This document shows positions 35,355 through 43,473 of a stretch of DNA of 43,473 bases, piece after piece. The stretch covers positions 1 to 43,473 of the forward strand of contig JAQWSQ010000138.1 in NCBI GenBank assembly GCA_029243145.1. The letters run 5' to 3'. The notes beneath the pieces were generated by a model. It did not search any database. It saw only the letters and a list, made by a program, of their open reading frames with translations, and was not told the DNA's origin. Origin of the DNA: Planctomycetaceae bacterium. Lineage in GTDB: Bacteria > Planctomycetota > Planctomycetia > Planctomycetales > Planctomycetaceae. Positions within the stretch are counted from its first letter, which is position 1, and every line of letters begins with the position of its first letter. The translations under genes and the position numbers were made by a program.

Positions 35355-36911
35355 ATGAAAAAACGAAGCATTATTTTGGCGGTTATGGTCGGCATGGTCG
35401 TCTCTGTTTGGGGAAATACTCTTCTTCGAGCCGCAGATGCCGATGCGCAGGCTTATCTCTCTTACTTTCCCGCACATACCAATACCCTGATGGTCATGCA
35501 GGTTGACGACCTGAAAAAGTCGGCCAAGGCGAAAGAGGCTGGTTGGAGTGACAAAGATTCTTCGCTCTGGATAGCCGGGACTGATCCGTTACCCTCTTGG
35601 GTGAAGTTGATCGTGCGTGGCTCTCATTCGCATTTGCGTCAATCAACACGCGAGTGGTCGATGAGTGTGGCCCCTGTTCCTGAATATGTCGGCTTCTCAA
35701 CAATGGCACGAACTGCTGGCCAGAAAACACAAACCGTGGCTGGTCGTCCCAGTTATTTGTCTCCCAAGGGTGTCTATGTGACTTCGCTCACCCGTGAGAC
35801 GATCGGTGTGATGCGACCTGCCGACCGTGCGGATCTCGCTCGTTGGATCACGCAGGTTGAGTCTGGGACAGCTCCCGTGATCTCAGAATATTTGCAAGCG
35901 GCCACCATACACCAGGGACAGATTGTTGTGGCGATGGATCTTGCAGAGTCTCTTGATAAATGGATGTTACGACAATGGCTCGAATCTACGGAAACCTTGA
36001 AAGGCAGCACAACACGAGTTGTCGAGGTCTCTGATTTTTTGGAAACACTGAGCGGGTTGACGTTAGTCGTCAATGTCTCTGATCAGATCTCGGCAGAGTT
36101 GCAGATAGATTTCCAATCGGAACTTCCTCCGATAGCCGACAAGCTTCATCCGTTGCTGTTGGAATACCTGACCCACTCGGGCGCATTCGTTGAGGATCTG
36201 GAGAAGGCCAAGGTTACGCTGAAGAATCAATCGGTTGTGCTCTCCATGAATCCACTTTCCGATTCCGGGTTTCAACGATTGATGAGTCTGATCCTTTCAC
36301 CACACCCGCAACATTCCGGGACGGCCACCGACAGTCCCAAAGGTGATGCTCCCAACGATGCTCCCGTTTCACAAAATGGGCCGAATGTCAAAGCCACTCA
36401 AAAGTATTATGACGCCATCGAAAGCATGTTGGGAGATTTGGAGAGAAGCTATAAAGCAAGTCGTAACTACAACGCGACGGTCGTTTGGCACGAGCGGTTT
36501 GCACAGAAAATTGATCATCTGCCGATTGAAGGAGTCGATCCCGCCATGATTCAGTACGGTCGAGATACGAGTGCTCGATTGGTGGCCTTGGCGGCATCAT
36601 TACAAGGTCAACCCTTGGAGATCGGAGCACTTAATAACTCCATTACCTACAATGTGCAGCCAGAATATGGTGGTGGTGGTTGGTGGGGAGCGCCCACCGT
36701 CACAACGTCGGGACCTCTGGCAACGGGCTATAAAGTCGATTCGAATCTAGCGAAAGTCCGAGAGGAACAAGCACAAATCGTGATTGCTGGTACAAAAGAC
36801 CGTCAACAAGTGTGGCAAATTCAGATCGACGAGCGAAATGAAATTCGTGATGCCATGTATCAAAAGTATGAAGTTGATTTTGGAATCGATGCGAATCCCC
36901 AGAAAAAATAG
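35355..36911 (+). CDS. Secreted protein of unknown function, two-part
   Basis: 518 residues from ATG 35355, with AGGGGAA about seven bases upstream; the frame is open back to 35265 through the terminator, which cannot be coding. The signal peptide is at residues 1-26 (MKKRSIILAVMVGMVVSVWG). The first 310 residues (AYLSYFPAHTNTLMVMQVDD; VSDFLETLSGLTLVVNVSDQ) form an alpha/beta region of unknown type. After a low-complexity linker (about 345-370) the C-terminal part (YNATVVWHERFAQKIDHLPI, then DTSARLVALAASLQG and a glycine-rich YGGGGWWG) resembles a domain conserved in planctomycete secreted proteins. No catalytic site is apparent. It lies between the two tRNA genes. Confidence 0.75.
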   Translation: MKKRSIILAVMVGMVVSVWGNTLLRAADADAQAYLSYFPAHTNTLMVMQVDDLKKSAKAKEAGWSDKDSSLWIAGTDPLPSWVKLIVRGSHSHLRQSTREWSMSVAPVPEYVGFSTMARTAGQKTQTVAGRPSYLSPKGVYVTSLTRETIGVMRPADRADLARWITQVESGTAPVISEYLQAATIHQGQIVVAMDLAESLDKWMLRQWLESTETLKGSTTRVVEVSDFLETLSGLTLVVNVSDQISAELQIDFQSELPPIADKLHPLLLEYLTHSGAFVEDLEKAKVTLKNQSVVLSMNPLSDSGFQRLMSLILSPHPQHSGTATDSPKGDAPNDAPVSQNGPNVKATQKYYDAIESMLGDLERSYKASRNYNATVVWHERFAQKIDHLPIEGVDPAMIQYGRDTSARLVALAASLQGQPLEIGALNNSITYNVQPEYGGGGWWGAPTVTTSGPLATGYKVDSNLAKVREEQAQIVIAGTKDRQQVWQIQIDERNEIRDAMYQKYEVDFGIDANPQKK

Positions 36912-36966
36912 TCAGATGAACATTTCTTGGTCTCAGGTTCTCTTGAGGCTGAGAGGGGCTGGCAAC

Positions 36967-36995
36967 TTGCCAGTCTGAGGAAGATCGAGTAAAAA
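36967..36995 (+). promoter_or_regulatory. Possible promoter of tRNA-Val
   Basis: TTGCCA (36967-36972; five of six matches to the -35 consensus) and TAAAAA (36990-36995) are 17 bases apart, and the tRNA begins 14 bases later. The -35 box is half of a perfect seven-base dyad, CTGGCAA-C-TTGCCAG (36959-36973). Support is moderate because the -10 is weak. Confidence 0.35.
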
Positions 36996-37009
36996 GGATT
37001 TCCTCGTGA

Positions 37010-37083
37010 GGGCGTATGGCTCAGTTGGTTAGAGCGTTCGGTTCACATCCGAAAGGTCGCAGGTTCAAATCCTGCTACGCCCA
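37010..37083 (+). tRNA. tRNA-Val (CAC anticodon)
   Basis: 74 bases. The acceptor stem is GGGCGTA/TACGCCC with discriminator A, the D stem GCTC/GAGC, and the anticodon stem TTCGG/CCGAA around TTCACAT, giving CAC (codon GTG). The T arm is GCAGG-TTCAAAT-CCTGC. CCA is not encoded. Confidence 0.96.
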
Positions 37084-37106
37084 TTTTGTCCCGTTTATGG
37101 ACTTTG

Positions 37107-37133
37107 GCGGCTTCTTAGGGAGCCGCTTTTTTT
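37107..37133 (+). terminator. Intrinsic terminator after tRNA-Val
   Basis: GCGGCT (37107-37112) and AGCCGC (37121-37126) form a six-base stem with an eight-base loop, followed by seven T residues. It lies 24 bases after the tRNA and 42 bases before the next start, so the large downstream gene probably has its own promoter or relies on read-through. Confidence 0.8.
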
Positions 37134-37174
37134 ATGTTGATGACATTCTTTCATTCTCGGAATTGTGATAAGCC

Positions 37175-40100
37175 ATGCCCCGATTCTTGCTCACTTGCCT
37201 GATCATTGCGTTCTTTTTTGCCTCCAGTGGGAACTTGCAAGTTGACGCTGCCGACCGTCCTTTGAGAGCTTTGCTTGTCACGGGAGGTTGCTGTCACGAT
37301 TACGCGCGACAGAAACAGATCATTGCGAAGGGAACTGCCGCCCGGGCCGATATTGTCTGGACCATCGTGCATCAGGGAGGCAGCACGACCGACACCAAGA
37401 TTCCTCTCTACGACGATCCTAATTGGGCTGATGGTTTCGATGTCATTATTCACAACGAATGTTTCGCACATGTGAAAGACCAGGAATTTGTCGACCGAAT
37501 CTTGAAGCCCCACAAAGAAGGGACACCGGCCGTCCTGATTCACTGTGCGATGCACTGTTATCGAACCGGGACAGACGACTGGTTTGAGTTTGTCGGCGTG
37601 CAATCACCCGGTCACGGGCCTCATTACGCTTACAAAATCGAAAATCAAAAGCCCGATCATCCCGTGATGTCTGCTTTCGGTGACAGTTGGGAAGTCCCGA
37701 AAGGGGAACTTTATCACACCGTCAAACTGTGGCCATCAGCGACACCCTTGGCACAAGCGCGTCGACAGAAAGACAACGAACCGCAAACCTGCATTTGGAC
37801 AAACCAATACAAAGAGAAGACACGCGTCTTTTGCACAACAGTCGGCCATTACAACGAAACCATGGTCGAGCCACGTTATCTCGACATGCTGACTCGTGGC
37901 ATCTTGTGGGCGGCTGGTCGTGATCCTGAAAAATATTTTCGTGCAACCGATGAAAAAACGGATGCCGAGATTATGGCATTGGCGAATGCCCCACTCAATC
38001 TGAAACCGATTGCCGAATTTGGTCAGAAGATTTCCACCAAAGGAAATCTCGCGTTTGGAAAAGAAACAAAGGCCAGCAGTGAAGAGAGCGGCAAGAATAA
38101 TTTTGCCAAAAACGCCGTCGATGGTGATTTACAAACACGCTGGTGTGCCAACGGTCCTGCCAAAAACGAATGGTGGCAGGTCGATTTGAAAGAACCGACT
38201 CACCTCAAAAACTTGCGGATCCACTGGGAGTTCACCAACGCCGCTTATCAGTACAAGATTGAAGGCTCTTCCGATGCGAAAAGCTGGACCGTTTTGGTGG
38301 ATCAAAGTGAGAACGACAAGCGGTCTCCTTACAATGCTCATAAAGTCGATGCACCCGATACGCGTTATCTCAAGGTGACATTCCTGGGATCCTCTCGGAA
38401 TACGTTTGCCAGCTTTTGGGAGTTTGAAGCCTCAACGGAAGCACTCCCTAAACTTCCGAAAGATCCCAAAAAACCTAACATGCAGTCGGGAACCTTGGCG
38501 GATGTGCAAGTCCCAGACGGTTTTCAAGCGACGTTATTCGGGACACCTCCTGATGTGAATTATCCCGCTTGCCTGACGGCTGCTGCAACTGGCGAGTTAT
38601 TTGTGGGAGTCGATGAACAAGGCTCGCTGGGAAAAGAATCGGGACGCGGGAAAGTTTTGCGATGCCTTGATACTGACGGCGACGGGCAGGCTGACAAAAT
38701 CAATGTCTTTGCCAAGATGGACCATCCTCGCGGGCTCGTCTACGACAATGGCTCGTTGTGGGTCTTGCACCCTCCGTTCCTGTCGGTCTTTCACGACGAT
38801 GATCTTGATGGAACCGCAGACCGTGAAGAGACTTTGATTACCGGAATCAGCACTGAGGAAGTGAATAAACGGGGAGCCGATCACACGACTAACGGTATTC
38901 GCATGGGAATTGACGGTTGGATTTATATCGCCGTCGGCGACTTTGGTTTTACCGAAGCAAAAGGAACAGACGGGAAAGTGCTCGCGCGGCGTGGTGGTGG
39001 TGTTGTCCGTGTGCGACCGGATGGAACCGACATGGAGTATTATTGTTGGGGGCTACGAAACATTGTCGATATTGCCGTCGATCCTTATTTGAATCTGTTC
39101 ACACGCGACAATACCAATGATGGTGGTGGCTGGGACATTCGTGTCTCGCACATCATGCAAACCGCCAACTATGGTTATCCCTCTTTATATAAGAATTTCA
39201 GTGAAGAAATCATGCCTCCTCTCGCGAATTATGGGGGAGGCTCCGGTTGTGGTGTGATGTTCTTTCACGATGATCGTTGGCCGGCTCCCTACAACGAAGC
39301 CCTTTACACGTGTGACTGGGGTCGCAGCGAAGTCTATCTACATAATCTTCCTGCGGAGGGACCAACCTTCGCGCCGAATGAAAAACCTTTTGTGAAAATT
39401 CCTCGTCCGACCGATGTTGATGTGGATGGCAGCGGGCGGATGTATATTTCCAGTTGGAAGAACGGGAAATTCAATTACGACGGTCCGAATGTTGGTTTCG
39501 TGGCACAAGTCACGCCGATTGATTTTCTCGCCAAGCCGTTTCCGGTCTTATCCGAATTGAGCGACAGTGAGCTGATCAAGATGTTGGATGCACCGACTGC
39601 CAAGCACCGTTTACATGCTCAACGGGAAATCCTTCGTCGAAAACCAGCCAGTGATATTTCGGGACCGTTAGCCGAACTGGCCAAAAATCCCAAGACATCG
39701 CCCGCCGGAATCGTCGCGGCGATCTTTACTCTCAAACAGTCAGACAGAGTCAGTGCTCACCGACAACTATTGCAATTGGCAAAGGTTCCACAGGCTCAAG
39801 AATACGCTTTACGTGCATTAACAGATCGGACATCAGAGCTGAAAAATGTTCCTGTTGAGCCGTATGTCGAAGCCTTGAAAAGTGACGATCCACGCATTCA
39901 GGCACAAGCCTTGATCAGCTTGGGACGCTTGGTGAACAGTGATGTCGCAGAAGCGATCTTGCCGCTCACGATTCGAGCCGAGGGATCGGTTCTTCCCACC
40001 GCAGAACCACTTTGGAATCAAGCGGATGCCGGTCGGGTGTTACCACACCTCGCCGTGCAAACCTTACGAACATTGAACGCCTATGAAGCCTGTCTCAAAG

Positions 40101-40999
40101 CAATTCCCGGTCCCTATCAGGACGGCGCCTTATGGGCACTCAAAGGGATGCACGATGAGGGAGCCGTTGACGGGTTGTTATTAACTCTCAGTAAAACTTA
40201 CGATTCCGAGCTAAGGCGTGAGCTATTCACGACTCTCATTCGTCTCTATCACCGCGAAGCCGATTATGAAGGTGGATGGTGGGGAACGCGTCCCGATACA
40301 TCCGGGCCATATTATGATCGTCAGCCGTGGGCCGGTACTCAAAAGATCGAAGACACCATTCGTGTGGCGGTGACCGATTCTGATAACGCGACGGTACAAC
40401 ACATTCTGGAACAGCTCGCCAGACACGTCGTCAAAATTGATGGACTTCCCGGAGCCGACCGCATCGCCGATGTGATGAAACGCGAGCCGGAAGTTGCGAT
40501 CAAGATTCCCAAAGTCGACAAGAACGACCCCAACATTCTGGCCAACATTGCCTTCGATAAGGCGATGACTCGTACACTCGGCATAAAAGGTGATCCTGAG
40601 AACGGGGCCAAATTGTTCCGTCAACAATCGTGCGTCGCGTGTCATACCTATGCCAACGGACAACAACCCAAAGGACCGCATCTCGTCGATATCGGGAAAC
40701 GCTACAAACCGACCGAGTTGGTGGAATCGATTCTCAAGCCCGATGCGAAAATTGCACAGGGTTTCGACACTTACGCATTCGTCACTGATGACGGCAAAGT
40801 GGTCACGGGGTTCGTCGTTAGCGAGTCGGCAGAAACATTGACTCTTCGCAAAACGGACGGTTTGTCGGTCGAGCTGATTCAGGATGACATCGCCGAACGG
40901 GTCAAGCAACCGACATCAATGATGCCGAAAGGGGTTATCAACAACCTGACGCCGGAACAATTAGCCGATCTGATTGCTTACTTGCAGACGTTGAAATAA
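37175..40999 (+). CDS. ThuA - discoidin - beta-propeller - HEAT - cytochrome c fusion protein
   Basis: 1274 residues. A signal peptide occupies residues 1-26. A ThuA-like domain (about 28-255; LLVTGGCCHDYARQ, VLIHCAMHCYRTGTDDWFEF) is followed by an F5/8 type C (discoidin) domain at about 290-425 (AVDGDLQTRWCANGPAKNEW, WWQVDLKEP). A membrane-bound-dehydrogenase-type beta-propeller follows at about 445-790 (DVQVPDGFQATLFGTPPDVN; LDTDGDGQADKINVFAKMDH; YCWGLRNIVDIAVDPYLNLF). HEAT-like helices come next (about 800-1080). The C-terminal haem domain has Cys1153-Val-Ala-Cys1156-His1157, a probable distal methionine in TSMMPKG, and ends with LADLIAYLQTLK. It should be an exported sugar- or polymer-oxidising or -binding cytochrome; the substrate is unknown. 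It is a known planctomycete architecture, here as a single gene. Confidence 0.92.
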   Translation: MPRFLLTCLIIAFFFASSGNLQVDAADRPLRALLVTGGCCHDYARQKQIIAKGTAARADIVWTIVHQGGSTTDTKIPLYDDPNWADGFDVIIHNECFAHVKDQEFVDRILKPHKEGTPAVLIHCAMHCYRTGTDDWFEFVGVQSPGHGPHYAYKIENQKPDHPVMSAFGDSWEVPKGELYHTVKLWPSATPLAQARRQKDNEPQTCIWTNQYKEKTRVFCTTVGHYNETMVEPRYLDMLTRGILWAAGRDPEKYFRATDEKTDAEIMALANAPLNLKPIAEFGQKISTKGNLAFGKETKASSEESGKNNFAKNAVDGDLQTRWCANGPAKNEWWQVDLKEPTHLKNLRIHWEFTNAAYQYKIEGSSDAKSWTVLVDQSENDKRSPYNAHKVDAPDTRYLKVTFLGSSRNTFASFWEFEASTEALPKLPKDPKKPNMQSGTLADVQVPDGFQATLFGTPPDVNYPACLTAAATGELFVGVDEQGSLGKESGRGKVLRCLDTDGDGQADKINVFAKMDHPRGLVYDNGSLWVLHPPFLSVFHDDDLDGTADREETLITGISTEEVNKRGADHTTNGIRMGIDGWIYIAVGDFGFTEAKGTDGKVLARRGGGVVRVRPDGTDMEYYCWGLRNIVDIAVDPYLNLFTRDNTNDGGGWDIRVSHIMQTANYGYPSLYKNFSEEIMPPLANYGGGSGCGVMFFHDDRWPAPYNEALYTCDWGRSEVYLHNLPAEGPTFAPNEKPFVKIPRPTDVDVDGSGRMYISSWKNGKFNYDGPNVGFVAQVTPIDFLAKPFPVLSELSDSELIKMLDAPTAKHRLHAQREILRRKPASDISGPLAELAKNPKTSPAGIVAAIFTLKQSDRVSAHRQLLQLAKVPQAQEYALRALTDRTSELKNVPVEPYVEALKSDDPRIQAQALISLGRLVNSDVAEAILPLTIRAEGSVLPTAEPLWNQADAGRVLPHLAVQTLRTLNAYEACLKAIPGPYQDGALWALKGMHDEGAVDGLLLTLSKTYDSELRRELFTTLIRLYHREADYEGGWWGTRPDTSGPYYDRQPWAGTQKIEDTIRVAVTDSDNATVQHILEQLARHVVKIDGLPGADRIADVMKREPEVAIKIPKVDKNDPNILANIAFDKAMTRTLGIKGDPENGAKLFRQQSCVACHTYANGQQPKGPHLVDIGKRYKPTELVESILKPDAKIAQGFDTYAFVTDDGKVVTGFVVSESAETLTLRKTDGLSVELIQDDIAERVKQPTSMMPKGVINNLTPEQLADLIAYLQTLK

Positions 41000-41066
41000 T
41001 TCGTTGAATCGGGCTATCGACCTCGACGGTGATGATCGTGCTTTTTTGGTGCCTGCAGGGGACTGG

Positions 41067-41180
41067 CTACTTTTCAGTCGGATGTTCATCGCCAGTGGCC
41101 GAAGTTCGCACAAACACAACCAGCAGGCAGGCAAAAGTCAGCATGCGAATCGCGACGCGAATACCCGAAACCCATTTCAT
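41067..41180 (-). CDS. Very small secreted peptide gene
   Basis: 37 residues: an N-terminus with basic residues (MKWVSGIRVAIR), a hydrophobic core (MLTFACLLVVFV) and a short hydrophilic end (RTSATGDEHPTEK). GAGG lies at 41186-41189, with five bases before the ATG, and overlaps the stop codon of the upstream gene, so translation coupling is likely. It looks like a signal peptide or membrane anchor with about 12 further residues. It could be a genuine small protein or the leftover 5' end of a further paralogue; the neighbouring paralogues do not share its sequence. It is too short for most gene callers. Confidence 0.45.
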   Translation of the reverse strand: MKWVSGIRVAIRMLTFACLLVVFVRTSATGDEHPTEK

Positions 41181-41187
41181 GGTTGCC

Positions 41188-41958
41188 TCACTCTTTCGTT
41201 TGCTGACGTGGAAAGGTGATGTCTCCGTCTTCCATCGCTTTGACGACTTTTCGTGTTTTGATGTCGACCCAGATCTCGCCAGTACGCTGTAGTGTCTGAT
41301 TGTGAAGCTTGAGATGAAGTTTTGAATTGGTCACGTCAAAATCGACCAGTTCTATCTTTCCAATCTGCTGGCCTGCTCCTGATGGATTTGCCGAGGAAAA
41401 TCCTGGTTTCAAACAGTTCAAAGAAGTCGAGCGTTTCACTTTTTCTTCTACTTCGAGTGCCGTCCAATTGGCATGTTGAAACATCGTAAAGGTTGCATTC
41501 TCTTTCAAGATGGAGGAAATATCTTCTACGGGCTCTTTCCCCGATCTTGAGAAGCCAGGTAAAGGCATTGCTTCACTCCAGACCAAGAAAGGAGCCCAGC
41601 CAACAAGAAAACGAACCCCGACGATTTCATTTTCTGCGAAAACCATACAGTCTTGTTTAGTCCCAATCCAAGTAAGTTTTTGTTCGGGTATTTGTAGAAC
41701 CCAAATCTCAAACTCCTCTTGGGTAACTTTTACAGGATTAAAGTGATTGAATTTGTGCTCATAGACAAAAACAGAGGATTTCACCTCTGTCATATTCGGC
41801 TCGGTCTTCCCGGGAAAAAATACGGGAACCTCTTTCGTTTCCCACTTGGTGTTCTCCAACACCCTGGTTTCAACACGCGGCTTTGTTTGATTCATGTCAC
41901 CCGCTGAAAGTGTCGCAAGAGACAACACAACCGAAAATGAAAAGCAAGTTTGCAACAT
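41188..41958 (-). CDS. Secreted protein of unknown function (tandem family, intact copy)
   Basis: 256 residues from ATG 41958 with GGGAGA seven bases upstream. The signal peptide covers residues 1-19 (LQTCFSFSVVLSLATLSAG). The rest is mostly beta-rich: MNQTKPRVETRVLENTKWET, FEIWVLQIPEQKLTWIGTKQ, VGVRFLVGWAPFLVWSEAM, and the C-terminal signature GEIWVDIKTRKVVKAMEDGD. I recognise no family. A decayed paralogue lies immediately upstream on the same strand and shares the N-terminal TKPRVET, the central FFVGW-type segment and the C-terminal signature. The nearby small peptide gene begins eight bases after its stop. Confidence 0.75.
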   Translation of the reverse strand: MLQTCFSFSVVLSLATLSAGDMNQTKPRVETRVLENTKWETKEVPVFFPGKTEPNMTEVKSSVFVYEHKFNHFNPVKVTQEEFEIWVLQIPEQKLTWIGTKQDCMVFAENEIVGVRFLVGWAPFLVWSEAMPLPGFSRSGKEPVEDISSILKENATFTMFQHANWTALEVEEKVKRSTSLNCLKPGFSSANPSGAGQQIGKIELVDFDVTNSKLHLKLHNQTLQRTGEIWVDIKTRKVVKAMEDGDITFPRQQTKE

Positions 41959-42023
41959 ACGGCTTTTCTCCCAGATATGAGGTTGTGGTTAATGACGTTG
42001 GGGAAGACTACGTTGAGGGGAAA

Positions 42024-42754
42024 TTACTCAGTTGCTTGCTTCTCTGTTTCTTTCTCGCGGGGAAAGGTAATGTCCCCATCTTCCATCGCTTTGACGACCT
42101 TTCGTGTCTTCACATCGACCCAGATTTCACCGGATCTCTCAGAAGTCTTGTTTACCAACCAAAGATGAATTAAATCGTTCTCAAATTTTATTTTATCAAG
42201 AACAACTAATCCGATTGCTGAACCGCCATTTGGAGAAGAGTGATAGAAATAGGGTTTGAGTTGGTTCAATTCTGTTGTCTCACCTTTTGACTCGTCTCGC
42301 TTGATTCGAGAACTCGTCGCGAGACTGAATCCATTCGCAAATTGAAGTCGTTCATAGCTCATCTCTTTTTTTAGTTGTGCGGACATTTTCTTGAACGATT
42401 CGTCGTGCGTAATACCGCTAATACTCATACTTCGTTCCAGAGCAATGACGCTGACCACCCAACAAAGAACTCAAACCCAATTATCCCATCACGTTGAACA
42501 ATCAATCCGTCTTGTGGTCCTCAGATCCAAGAGACGTTCTTTTCAGGGATTCTAAGGATCCAAATCTCCAAGAACTCTTTAGTGATTTTCGGTGGAGTGA
42601 ATTCATTGAATTTGTGATTGACCTCAAACATACATGACTTGAGTATCGTAGGTGAAGCACCAGTCCCTGTTACGAAATAGATTGGAACTATTTTCTCTTT
42701 CCACTCCGAACTATGAACTATGTTGGTTTCCACGCGTGGTTTGGTTTTATTCAT
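42024..42754 (-). pseudogene. Decayed paralogue of the secreted protein at 41188-41958
   Basis: The remnant begins at MNKTKPRVET, equivalent to residue 22 of the intact copy; the signal peptide is missing. The first frame runs to WI then TGA (42521-42523), at the place where the intact copy has a glycine codon, which a GGA to TGA change would explain. Reading resumes (GPQDGLIVQRDGIIGFEFFV, GWSASLLWNEV) and then shifts frame near 42440. The remaining frame (SMSISGITHDESFKK; ANGFSLATSSRIKRDESKGE) runs to the conserved end GEIWVDVKTRKVVKAMEDGD and a stop at 42024. At least one nonsense change, one frameshift and a 5' truncation are needed. The truncated end meets the truncated phosphofructokinase gene. 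Confidence 0.8.
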
Positions 42755-42761
42755 ATCTGCA

Positions 42762-43473
42762 CTCCATGAGTTGGACCCGATGCGAGGAGGTACGCTTTTA
42801 GGAGCGTCCCGAACTTACATCGATCCCGATGAGACAGAGTTGATGAAAGCCGTCTCAGGTCGGTTGGAAAAATTAGGGCTCGATGGTCTCATCTGTATCG
42901 GCGGTGATGGCACAATTAACGGTATGCAGCCGTTGTCTGAGTTTTTTCCCTGCGTGCTTGCTCCTAAAACGATTGATAACGACTTGGGACTGAATTATCT
43001 CGACGAGCCAAATGACTGGTTTCAAGATGAGAATGGAGGCGATTCTGACCCTGTCTACACGCGACGTGAAAGCCCCAAGACCTTTGAGCTGCCGGAGATC
43101 ATTAACTATGCCACTCCCGGTTACGCCACTTCAGTTTATGTCGTGACTCAAGGCTTGCAGCGAATTCGGACCACTGCCGAAAGCCATCGACGTATCGGAA
43201 TTGTGGAAGTGATGGGACGACAATCTGGCTACATATCGCTCGGTTCGGCTTACGGACAACCCGATATTATTCTCATTCCTGAAGTTCCTCTGAATCTCGA
43301 ACGTCTGAAGGAGCGGATTCGTCAAATCTACGATCTGCAAAAGCATGTCGTTATCGCTGTGGGGGAAGGGCTGTTAAACGAAGATGGTGAAGAACTCGGA
43401 CGCACTCTGGAACATTTTGATCCTGCCGGTAACCCGATCTATTGCGGTAGACCAACAATGGCGGAGAACAAAT
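42762..43473 (+). pseudogene. pfkA: 6-phosphofructokinase gene lacking its 5' part, also cut by the window edge
   Basis: The frame encodes LHELDPMRGGTLLGASRTYI, then GLICIGGDGTINGMQ, APKTIDNDLGLNY, TTAESHRRIGIVEVMGRQSG and VVIAVGEGLL, unmistakable for the PfkA family. The normal N-terminal 80-odd residues with the first glycine-rich loop (GGGDxPGLN type) are absent. Homology starts about 42762, and upstream sequence belongs to the opposite-strand pseudogene. Glycine in GGDGT together with lysine in PKTIDND is the mixed combination of atypical ATP-dependent enzymes. As it stands the gene cannot make a complete enzyme; an ATG at 42780 would give only a fragment. The 3' end is outside the window. 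An assembly join could produce the same picture. Confidence 0.75.

Noticed and set aside
36928..36952. Hairpin TCTCAG...CTGAGA after the secreted-protein gene as a terminator
   Set aside because: Six-base arms with a 12-base loop and no T-run.
40223..40909. 228-codon frame opposite the cytochrome c end of the fusion gene
   Set aside because: Antisense shadow; the plus strand carries the CVACH haem site in this interval.
41000..41066. Terminator after the ThuA fusion gene (T-run near 41042)
   Set aside because: Only a weak three-base stem precedes the T-run, so an intrinsic terminator is not supported.

Overview
The window looks like the chromosome of a planctomycete (PVC superphylum, probably order Planctomycetales). 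The call rests on gene families that are concentrated there: a secreted DUF1549/DUF1553 cytochrome, a Tat-exported DUF1501 protein, a ThuA/discoidin/beta-propeller/HEAT/cytochrome c fusion, a secreted sulfatase with HEAT repeats, and many conserved secreted or membrane proteins without known function. Base composition is moderate, near 50% GC. No CRISPR array, rRNA operon or prophage is visible.

Layout. 1-804 is a transposase cut by the left edge. 1419-4185 is an overlapping pair of secreted hydrolases (nitrilase family and ceramidase-like), whose last stop abuts that of the opposing tetR-MFP-RND efflux operon (4186-9599). A secreted sulfatase (9837-11726) follows. 11927-13227 is a small accessory islet: a decayed conserved gene, a frameshifted MazF/PemK-type toxin gene, its probable antitoxin and a DUF6941-type gene. 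13319-20181 is core metabolism and information processing: thrC, a citrate-synthase-like protein without the catalytic motifs, scpB, and a minus-strand series coaE-rho-ribH-nusB. 20434-25620 holds a TPR protein, a membrane coiled-coil protein with a clear intrinsic terminator, and polA.

25621-26951 is a long non-coding stretch made of several imperfect palindromic elements. 26952-33863 holds a membrane protein and then the DUF1549/DUF1553 - DUF1501 - WD40 gene set, the most characteristic planctomycete unit here: a c-type cytochrome with a huge coiled coil, a Tat substrate and a propeller protein. 34125-34947 is a pair of overlapping small membrane-protein genes. 35155-37133 contains two single tRNA genes, Thr(CGT) and Val(CAC), each with a plausible promoter and an intrinsic terminator, on either side of a secreted protein gene. 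37175-40999 encodes the 1274-residue ThuA/propeller/cytochrome c fusion.

The right end (41067-43473) is disturbed. A secreted-protein gene has a decayed tandem paralogue, a very small secreted peptide gene sits just downstream of it, and a phosphofructokinase gene lacking its 5' part is joined head to head to the paralogue within about ten bases. Pseudogenisation therefore clusters at two places, 11.9-12.5 kb and 42.0-42.8 kb. The best leads for something undescribed are the degenerate citrate synthase, the coiled-coil cytochrome with its Tat and WD40 partners, the membrane coiled-coil protein with a BRCT-like end, and the DUF6941-linked toxin-antitoxin unit.
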